DNA of 64,000 bases from Phragmites australis (Eukaryota > Streptophyta > Magnoliopsida > Poales > Poaceae): assembly GCF_958298935.1 (NCBI RefSeq), contig NC_084929.1, positions 3,162,001 to 3,226,000 of the forward strand. Reading direction: 5' to 3'. A program made the position numbers and the translations under genes. A model generated the notes under the pieces. That model was not told where the DNA came from. It did not search any database and saw only the letters and a program-made list of their open reading frames with translations. Position 1 is the first letter of the stretch. Every line of letters starts with the position of its first letter. Positions 55,880-64,000 of this stretch are shown piece by piece.

Positions 55880-56190
55880 CCATAAGTGACGGGTCATTAC
55901 ACGACCTGTCAGTTATGTCGCCTCATGTCGGGACCAGGTATTTACATGTCACAAATAACGGCTAATAGGTGATAGGTCATAATATTACTCGTCACCTATA
56001 ACATTAGTGATAGGTTACCCGTCACTTATAACTTGATCATAAGTGACGGGTCATATTACGACCCATCACTTATGACTTGGCAAAGGTGATGGGTCTCCCT
56101 AGGCCAGTCATAAGTGACGGTTCGTAAAATAACCCGTCACTTCTAACAAATAATAAGTGAGGAGTATTATTATCATACATCACTTATTAC
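55880..56190 (+). repeat. 5' subterminal repeats of CACTA copy B
   Basis: Repeated ATAAGTGACGGGTCAT units and inverted CCCGTCACTTATG units at 20-60 base spacing. Confidence 0.8.
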
Positions 56191-56667
56191 TTAGATCTGT
56201 TTTAAGACCTGGCCAGCTACTATGCGGGGCAAAAAGTTACTTAACAGTTCTGCATGCACAGTGTTAGCGATTTTCACCGGATCCGCTAGAGATTTTCTAA
56301 TATCTTATTGATTTGAAATTTGAATTGGTGCTAGGTCTTTCAAGGTTTGCATCTCCCCCTTCCTCCTCCTCTACTCCCTATTTGGTAAATTTGTTATGCT
56401 TTGAGTTGTAATCGGCCATTTTGCATCTTTATCCAAAATCTTAGTACAAGTGAGTTGTATTTCTATTAGATTTGATATTATGTTTGTCCGATGTACCGTG
56501 AGATGCCACAGATCTACTATATTTGTAGGGAATTTTTAATCACATGTTTAACCACGAAGATAAGGCAATTTTTAATGAAGAATGAATGTTTTTACATTTA
56601 TTGTATATGACATACAAAAGTTGGATGTAACCTGAGACCCGGACTTGTCTGGTGTACCTGAGTGGGG

Positions 56668-57012
56668 TGAAGCATTTCATAAGTGCTGCCTTGGCGGATA
56701 TGAAAGATCATGGTAAAATAGCAATGTATTGTCTATGTCGCGACTGTAGGAATGAAATTTTTTTTCCCAAAACCAGACAATATCCTTGCACACTTGGTTA
56801 TGCGTGAATTTAAAGAGAATTATACATGTTGGAACAAACATAGCGAGAAAGGCCTTAACGAGGGAGAGATGGATCGGGCCCTCCATGTCGACAGTGTGGA
56901 TCAAGGACTTACACCCAATGAAATGGATCATGATCTCAGGGATGAGAACATATTAGGTTTGAATAATAATGATCTCAAGGATTTTGTGAAGAATGTGGAT
57001 CAGATGGTGTGA
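56668..57012 (+). pseudogene. Transposase-associated N-terminal domain, copy B
   Basis: It reads HGKIAMYCLCRDCRNEIFF, then ILAHLVMREFKENYTCWNKH. This is the transposase-associated (Transpos_assoc) zinc-binding-like domain that precedes TNP2, with C-x-C-x2-C spacing and a conserved HL-x-[RK]-x-F-x-x-x-Y-x-x-W. An acidic linker follows, with a stop at 57012. Confidence 0.8.
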
Positions 57013-57068
57013 GATGTCAAGCAGCACGACGAGTATAACAATGGTGAGTTTGTTAATTCTAGTAATTT

Positions 57069-58240
57069 GTGCGAGATTCCAAGACGTCCCTTTATTCTAA
57101 CTGTAAGGAGAAGTACATGTGGATATTTGGAAACCTAAAGCTTCTACAGCTGAAGGCAACCCATGAATGGACTGACAAGAGTTTCGAATCATTGTTGGAT
57201 CTACTAAGGGGCATGCTACTGGAGGGAAACTTGGTGCTTGAGGGTGTCTATGACGCGAAGAAGATAATTTATCCTTTAGGACTGTAAATAGAAATAATAC
57301 ATGCATGTAAGCAGTATTGTATCTTGTTTCATGGAGAGTATACAGAGCTGGATCAATGCCCCATGTGTGGAACGCATCAATATAAGCATAGAAATGATGG
57401 TGGTGACGGGGACAGAGGGAAGAAAAGTAAAGGTGGTCCTAGGAAGGTGGTGTGGTATTTTTCTATAATTCCCCATTTGAAGCGTCTGTTTGCCAACAGA
57501 AAGGAGGCCCAATTGGTGCGTTAGCATAAGAAAGGTTGTAAGAACGACGCAATGATATGACACACGGTGGATTCCGCTCAGTGGGAAATTATTGATTCCA
57601 CATTTGGTTGGTTCGTCGAAGAATTAAGAAATATTAGGTTTGCTACGAGCACAGATGGCATGAATCCATTCGGTAATATGAGTACCTCACATAGCACCTA
57701 GCCTGTTGTATTGTCGATCTACAATATTCCACCCTGGCTTTGTAACAGGCGGAAATACATTGTGTTGTCGATCTTGATATCAGGACTGAAACAACCTGGC
57801 AACGATATCAATGCGTACCTCAGGCCTTTAGTCGATGATCTTAAGAAACTCTGGTCTAAAGGCATCAAGGTTTGGGATCAGTATAAGCAAGAGTACTTTA
57901 CCTTGCACGCCATGTTGTTCATCACCATCAATGATCTGTCAGCACTTCGTAACTTGTCAGGTAAGAGCAAAAGAAAAGGTGAAGCTTACCACCATCGCTT
58001 AGATGACACATGTTATTTGAGGTTGAACAACTCAAAGAAAATAGTGTACATGCGGCATCGACGTTTCCTTCTCAAGAAGTACCTGTACCGAAACATAGAC
58101 AAACAGTTTGATGGCACAAGGGAGAAAGCATTACCTCTGAGGCATTTCAGCGGGGAAGATGTCCACAATCAGGTCAAGAATATCAATGTTGTCCGTGGCA
58201 AGCGAAAACAATCCTCTAAGCATGATGAATAGTTAGGAAT
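57069..58240 (+). pseudogene. TNP2-family transposase core, copy B
   Basis: LYSNCKEKY and LLQLKATHEWTDKSFESLL, then YDAKKIIYPLGL (57069-57287). After a frame break, LDQCPMCGTHQYKH and VVWYFSIIPHLKRLFAN, then DGMNPFGNMSTSHS near 57655-57695 (usually DG-x-NPF). From 57711, PPWLCNRRKYIVLSILISG continues through LRPLVDDLKKLW and TINDLSALRNLSG. This is the TNP2 DDE core of En/Spm transposases; family-conserved acidic residues are visible in DGMNPF and TINDL. Stops at 57526, 57558 and 57700 break it. Confidence 0.85.
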
Positions 58241-59285
58241 GTGGAACAAAAAATCAATATTATCTAAACTAGAATATTAGGAAAAGTTAGATGTTCGCCA
58301 CTCTATCAAAAACAAGCATGTAAAGAACAATATCCGTGAGAGTCTGATCGGTATATTGCTCCAAATGAAGGGAAAAGGAAAAGATCATGAGAACGCACGA
58401 GGTGACCTTGAAGAATTGGGCTTAAGGTTGGAGCTCCATGCACAAGATATGGATAAAGGAAAACACCTACCCCCAGCAGCTATCACTCTCTCCAGGAAGA
58501 AGAAAAAAGAATTCTGCGAGTTCTTACATAGTGTGAAAGTTCCCTCTAGTTACTCGTCGAACATCAAAGACTTGTTTCGATGAAGGAGCTGAAAATGAAT
58601 TTTTCCATGGTGAAGTCTCATTATTTCCATGTGATGATGACGTCACTGGTTGCTGTAGCTATTAGGTATATTCTCCCGATAAAGGTTCACAAGGCTATCT
58701 TGAGTCTGTGCTTTTTCTTCAATGCAATTAAACAAAAGGTGCTCGATCCAGACTCGCTGGATGAGCTAGAAAGAAGACACTTTGAGACTCTATGTATTCT
58801 TGAGGCGTATTTCCCACCATCCTTTTTCAATATCATAGTACATCTCACTGCTCACCTTGTGAAGGAGATACACTACCTTGGTCCTATGTTCCTGCATCAC
58901 ATGCTTCTATACGAGAGATATATGGGAGTTCTCAAGTCGTACGTAAGGAATCAAGTATTTCTTGAGGGATGCATCGTATAGGGTTACGCGACAGAGGAGG
59001 CATTGGAGTGATCTGTTAATTACATTGACCCAAATAACCCAATTGGCGTGCCTAAGTCTCGCCATGAGGGGAGGCTCGCAGGTGTGAGAGTTCTGGGGAA
59101 GATGGCAATAACTCCTTATCTGAAGGCTTATGACCAAGCTCATTTCCTCGTGCTGCAACAATTGAGCGAAGTGTGCCCATATGTTGATGAGCACAAGTTG
59201 ATGCTACTTGAAGAGAATCCGGGGCAGACCGAAGCATGGGTTACGAGGCAACATATGCGAAGGTTCACGATATGGTTTTGAGATC
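58241..59285 (+). pseudogene. TNP2 C-terminal part with DUF4218, copy B
   Basis: Starting WNKKSILSKLEY (stop) then HSIKNKHVKNNIRES. DUF4218 follows at 58580-58981: LDELERRHFETLCILEAYF, FNIIVHLTAHLVKEI, then YERYMGVLKSYVRNQ. YIDPNNPIGVPKSRHEG and AHFLVLQQLSEVCPYVDEH close the domain. Stops at 58580, 58981 and 59281. Confidence 0.85.
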
Positions 59286-59800
59286 GAATTAGGGAATCGA
59301 GTACTCTTACAAGTGCTCTGATAAAAAAATTGGCATCGGGCCCTACATACACAATTATGACATATCAAGGGTACGATATAAATATATACACATTTTACAC
59401 GGTTGCCCAAGATGAGAAGAGCATATACTAGAACAGTGGTGACCGTATAGATGCTTATGACAATGATATGCAGAGGGGCGTATTTCGAAGATATGGGAGT
59501 TGAAATACTTGAGATTAAATGTAGCCCTATTTCGGTGCCATTGGGTAAATGGGGCAAAGGGCATCACTAATGATAAGTATGGATTCACTAGCGTTGATCT
59601 CAAACATGTTGGATACAAGGTTGAATCCTTCATACTCACTAAAGATGTTCGCTGAGTCTTTTATGTGACTGACACAATAAAGAAGAAACACCATGTGGTT
59701 CTCCCTGGGAAAAGACACATCATCGGAGTTGCAAACGTCGTTGATGAGGAGAAGTTCAATCAATTTGATGAAATCCCTCCTTTTGCTACTGTAATCTAGG
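59286..59800 (+). pseudogene. DUF4216 part of TNP2 gene, copy B
   Basis: TYTIMTYQGYDIN, then GVFRRYG near 59475; the ISNDKYGFTSVDLKHVGYK-like run near 59565-59620 and GVANVVDEEKFNQFDEIPPF near 59725-59780 give DUF4216. Frames shift more than once. Copy A (44090-44500) is collinear. Confidence 0.8.
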
Positions 59801-60531
59801 CAGTAGCTGCTTTCGCACTTTGATTCCTATTGGTCGGTTCTTAGATACCGATTTTTGAGGCTTTGTAGTCAATCAGTTTACTGTCTCGCTGGTCTATTGT
59901 GCTGCTTGTCTTGTGCTAGTCTGTTGTGCTCCTAGTCTTGTGGTATGTAGGTGCTTGATTCTTTTTCTAGTGCTCAAGCACCTGCTCAGTAGCCGTGTCT
60001 AGGAAGCAGTAGCTTTTTTAGAGAATTTGTGCTCAGGATCTTTATCTAGGTGTGATCTCATTTGCTTGTTCAATTTTTGATTTGATTAGATATTAGCTTA
60101 GGAGTAAACTTTTGTAGTTTTGGAGCCAGCTGATAGAATTTTCTAAGAGCAAACAAATGTTAAATTCACATCCTACTATTCAGTTCTACAATTATCTATA
60201 CATGATTACTACTCTATCTATTTTTACGAGGACAACTTATATTTCCATGATCATGTATATGATGTGTGTGTGTGTATGAACTCTGATTTGGCTACCTATG
60301 ATAGTTAATCTCTGAATTACCATGGCATGGCCCAACCATGATGATTCTTAGGATAGCAAGATTGCAAAGACCACAACTTCTTGATTCGGCTTATCTGTTT
60401 GTGTTTTTTCGTCACCTCTTTTGAGCGATGACATCTTAAGATGTAAGTTTATAGTAATATGAGCACTTTGTAGTAACTTTGATTCCTTTTCTTTCCTCTA
60501 TTGAGAACAGAATATACTATACTTAATTTTC
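59801..60531. other. Intergenic region between the two CACTA copy B genes
   Basis: No open frame of interest. It includes a (TG)n run near 60259-60275. It ends with CTCTATTGAGAACAG before the ATG at 60532, which may be an acceptor of a leader intron. Confidence 0.4.
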
Positions 60532-60756
60532 ATGGGGAAGAATAGGATTGTTACCCCTGAAAAACCAAAAGCACAGAGGATGCTAGCATTAGAGGCCACC
60601 ACAACACAAGATGGGGCGGATAGGAGCCTAAGCCCGCACCCGCCGTCCTTCTTCGGCAGCAGCGAAAGCTAGTATCACAGCCTGAGACTTGTTCTGTGTG
60701 ACCGGAGAGCCACTGTAGGGCAACTGACAAAGAATACAATCCTGCCGAAGAGGTAT
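60532..60756 (+). pseudogene. First coding exon of copy B gene 2
   Basis: MGKNRIVTPEKPKAQRML, then Ser/Pro-rich sequence with a stop near 60670; ends at donor GAAGAG|GTATTT, matching copy A. Confidence 0.65.
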
Positions 60757-60837
60757 TTATATGAGTCAATGCAGTTTATACTTGTTGAATGGAGGAATAT
60801 TTTTTGTTTATGTCAACTCCCCTTTTTTTCTCTCTAG

Positions 60838-62560
60838 ATGGCGGAAGCGTAGTCTCCAAGACAGACAACTGGTAGCAGTGCACAAGCCCTAAAGCAAATG
60901 ACACAAACACAGTGGCCGATGGACAAGGTTACCGTCACAGGAATCGATGCTGACGGGCTGTCTACAGATGAAAAGGCCCTGAATAGATTCTGGAGGGTCA
61001 CAGGACTCATTGCTCGGGAGAGGGTGCCGATAATAACTAAGTTTGATGACCTCAGTGACGAAGCAAAGAGAGACTTGTTCGATAATGTCATCAAGGAGTA
61101 TCTAGAGTACCTTGGAAACATGAGCAAGTGTCAAACGATTACCGCAGCCAACGCAGCAATGAAAGCGACCGCAAAACTTCACCGAAGCTTTAAGAGCAAG
61201 CTTGTGAATCAGTACTTGGCTAAAGGGGTGGTGCCCTTCAAGAGCTACAAGCACTTGAAAGAGGAAGATTAGGATGCTTTTGTGCAGATGAAGAACTCTG
61301 AGCAATTCAAAATGGAGAGTAAGGAGAAGAAGCAGCTTCGGGCTAAGAACAAGCATAACCATAGGACTGGCGCAACTGGGTACGCTAGGAAAAGGGCAAA
61401 ATGGCAAGCAGAGGATGAAAAATTAGTCAGAAAAGGCCATGAGAATCCTTGGTTCCAATTCTCGGGATGATCGCGGTCATATTTGCGTGCAAGGGGTGAG
61501 TTATCCGAAAGCGGGGAAATCACATTAAAAAACAACAAAACCCAGGCAGTTGCAGAAAAAGTCAACGAAAAGGTAGCCATAGGCAGCTAAGGTTCTTTCA
61601 CCTGGTTCATGGAACATGATATTCTCACAACGGCGCTGGGAAACCCGGAGCACCCAGGTCGAGTGCGAGGTGTATCAAAGTCCTAGGGCTAGAAATACGG
61701 CTTTCTCGATGACATCAAGATGTACAAGAAGAGGAAGAGGTCTGTAGTGGACGTGGACGCAATTACACGGGACATCACCTAGAAAGTTTATGCAAACATC
61801 ATGGGGCAGCTTGCATCACAGGGAATACAAATTTCCATGCCACAAAAAGCTAGCCCCGGAGCTGCAGGGAAGAGTAGCTGTGCCTACAAGGAAGTCGAGT
61901 AACAAATAGCTACTGCCATGACGGAGCTAGATACGATTGACTTGCTAGAAGGGCCCATGCTCTGCAGCCTTGTAATCCGGCCTAGCGGGTATCACATCGA
62001 GGTTACAAGGGACCAGGTGCTTCCAGGTGTCCGTATCTTACATACAGTCCCGATACGTGCAAGCTATGCCGTGGTTATGGTGGACATAGTACATAGCAAT
62101 ACCACCCAATGATGAAGTCATAACTCTGGGTGAAACTCTTTGTCAAAGGATCCAGTGGAAGAGGGGTGACATCGTGGTCTCTAGTGCATCCCAGTCTGGA
62201 CGAGCTCCAAGTGCACCGCCGCCACGCCCCTCACTTCCAGAGAAGGCAGCTTCACTGCCTTCTCCTCCTCCAGAGAAGCCGGCTTTACTACCTTCTCCTC
62301 TACATCTGGCAGCCTCACTTCCAGATCTAATTCTGTCTCACCCAGAGTGCCCAAAGAAGAACAACAAGAAGGTCGAGAAGAAAGGCTCTAAGAAGCACAT
62401 GCCAGATATAACGAAGGCCATTGTACTGGCGAGGAAGGCCACGAACATTGGAGTAGTGTGGACTAGTGCCAACACAAAAGTCAAATATGGTAAGCCCATG
62501 ATGACGGTAGATGGCCTAGCAAGGGCGGGACAAGCTTGTATCAAACGACGACAGCAATGA
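60838..62560 (+). pseudogene. Transposase_24-type protein, copy B
   Basis: The exon starts MAEA after the acceptor CTCTCTAG. The conserved core QTQWPMDKVTVTGIDADG, WRVTGLIARERVP and KLHRSFKSKLVNQYLAKG is uninterrupted from 60898 to 61272. Then follow a stop, RTGATGYARKRAKWQAEDEK, a second module TIDLLEGPMLCSLVIRPSG (61918-62112), a Pro-rich run of SLPEKAASLPSPPPEKP type (62174-62330), a basic linker, and the lead into the Ulp1 part. Several single stops, otherwise well preserved. Confidence 0.78.
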
Positions 62561-62772
62561 CACATCTATAGTCATACAGTACAAATGATGACACTTCTTA
62601 AGTAAAGATGACGGCTACTTCATTGTGGGTTTCAATGACTTATATGACATCTTCAACCTTGATGGCCTGGATGTATCCTTATTATGGGTCTTCATATTGT
62701 AAGTCCCTTGAAACTGGATAATCATTAATTAATACCACTAAGTCTTGAATCAAACTGTGTTCTTATTTGTAG

Positions 62773-63565
62773 ACACTTGATGAAAGAAACAAATACGAAC
62801 AAGGACTCCATCGTATTTCTTGACCCTAAGGCCATTACAATATCGGTCATCCAACTTCACCCCGACTTCGCCGTGGACCAAGTGGCTAGGTTAACGCAAC
62901 AATATTCCAAAATGCACTACCTGTTGGGTGCCCACAACACCGGTGGCCATTGGATCTTACTGGTTATTTGCCTCAACTGGAACTTAGTGTGGTACCTCGA
63001 CTTGTCAAGACCAGTAGGACGAAAAGGCAAACTTGGAGAGTGTGATTACAGTGCTGTAAAAGGACTCCTCGACACGTACGTTCTGTCTAGCTTAGTATAC
63101 ATATTTAAATTTTCTAACATTCAAATGCTCCCTAATCGATCTCTCTTTATGTAGGGCTTTTGAGAAATACCTTCAAGTTTAACCTGACTACAACGAGAAA
63201 GACGGCCACGGACTGACACACAAGACCAGGTTCTCTGTTATGTTTTTTTCCTTTGATCTAGCACTAAATTTTCTAATAGCAGTGCCACTAAAAACCACTA
63301 GGCAACGCTTGCGGATTCTATATTGCGTGGAACATGCTCCTCACGCTCCGCATGAAGGATCTCAAATGCCCTGATGTAAGTAAAATACGAGATGATTCGT
63401 AACTAATTTCCGTAATTAGTTTAATTCTATGGTAACATGATATTGGTTACGTGTCAAATTATGCTAGGGATTTGACGCTCTCTTTTTTCGACAACGGTGC
63501 AATCCCGAAGATTCAACGACGGATCACCGAGTTAATGGTGTCTCAAGTCATCAGCCCACACGGTG
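62773..63565 (+). pseudogene. Ulp1-type (C48) cysteine protease domain, copy B
   Basis: Exon 62773-63075 (after acceptor TTGTAG): MKETNTNKDSIVFLDPKAI, then NTGGHWILLVI (catalytic His) and VWYLDL (catalytic Asp), ending at donor GTACGT. A short exon (63156-63228) reads AFEKYLQV. The next exon (63282-63375) has GNACGFYIAWNMLLTLRMKD, with the catalytic Cys in the usual [Q/G]-x-x-C-G context, and ends at donor GTAAGT. The last exon (63471-63563) reads FDALFFRQRCNPED. The His-Asp-Cys triad is complete; a few stops (for example after AFEKYLQV) suggest inactivation. Confidence 0.78.
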
Positions 63566-63835
63566 AGTTCCACTATAGAATCCCTTTTTTATGATGTCTT
63601 GTGTAATATGAGTTGATCGGAACTTTGTAACATTTGTGATTCTGCAAAGAATAGATTAGAACTTTGTAACCTTTGTGATTATGTGATGAAGTGAGTTCTT
63701 ATATAAGTATGTTTGTCTCTATGAACTTGGATGCGTTGCTGTTGTTTGTAGGAAGAAGACGGCTGCCAAATCCTGGCAATGCTCTAGGATGTAGCCAGGA
63801 AGCAGGCCAATCTAGCTTGACACCATAAACATAAG

Positions 63836-64000
63836 AGATGGGTAACATATTTACTTGTTACTTATGTTAATATAGAAGTTGCGGGTAACCATCACTTATA
63901 TAATCCCATCACTTATATATTCCCCCTAGCACATGTGTGACAGACATAAGTGACGGGTAACCTAGTTACCTATCACTTATATTGGGATATAAGTGATGGG
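63836..64000 (+). repeat. 3' subterminal repeats of CACTA copy B (cut by window end)
   Basis: ATAAG[A/T]GA[C/T]GGGTAAC units and inverted partners, like 37534-37700 of copy A. Confidence 0.75.

Larger units (their letters stand above)
55849..64000 (+). mobile_element. CACTA (En/Spm) element, copy B, runs past window end
   Basis: It starts CACTACGTGAAAACC. A subterminal array (55880-56190) is followed by a TNP2-type transposase (56668-59800), a Transposase_24/Ulp1 gene (60532-63565) and the beginning of the 3' subterminal array (63836-64000). This is the standard autonomous CACTA layout. Numerous stops in TNP2 make it non-functional. It is inverted relative to copy A. Confidence 0.85.

Overview
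The window looks like nuclear DNA of a grass (Poaceae). It holds a Ty1/copia Sirevirus-type retrotransposon, two related Ty3/gypsy elements with a plant-type extra RNase H, CACTA (En/Spm) transposons with TNP2 and Transposase_24/Ulp1 genes, Tourist-like and hAT-like MITEs and LINE tails. There is no rRNA, tRNA, CRISPR or bacterial-style operon. Nearly every long reading frame belongs to a decayed transposon. The species cannot be fixed from the sequence alone.

Layout. 1-2870: a truncated Sirevirus-type LTR, a CACTA-like terminus and a LINE 3' end. 2972-8376: host-like DNA with two MITEs, a small TATA-driven gene on the minus strand (6284-6562) and the 3' part of a broken host gene (7735-8375). 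8381-19742: a complete Sirevirus-type element on the minus strand (TSD ATATC), whose 3' LTR holds a solo LTR (9266-10932). 19743-20690: the 5' part of the same broken host gene. 20815-25750: an LTR remnant, a complete non-autonomous CACTA (22771-23914, TSD TTA), a LINE tail, a second small TATA-driven gene (24316-24555) and a relic terminal exon (24966-25244). 25751-35486: a complete gypsy element on the plus strand (TSD ACACC) carrying a foreign segment with a promoter and first exon. 35609 to about 45700: CACTA copy A on the minus strand, holding a second solo LTR (35876-37533). 47564-54412: a second gypsy element (TSD ATATT) that has lost protease and RT. 54413-55534: a tandem duplication related to 19860-20690. 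55849 to the window end: CACTA copy B on the plus strand, in inverted orientation to copy A.

The most informative host signal is a gene on the minus strand cut by two transposons. Its exon reads 19790-19743, then 8375-8277, then 8073-8000. When one copy of each target-site duplication is discounted, the frame stays open through both the Sirevirus and the hAT-like MITE insertions. A homologous terminal exon lies at 24966-25244, and each copy is followed downstream by a small gene with a similar C-terminal motif. This suggests a tandemly duplicated two-gene unit later broken by transposons. Further paralogous blocks at 46205-46690 and 54470-55534 suggest a third copy, separated by the second gypsy element. 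I could not name either host gene family.
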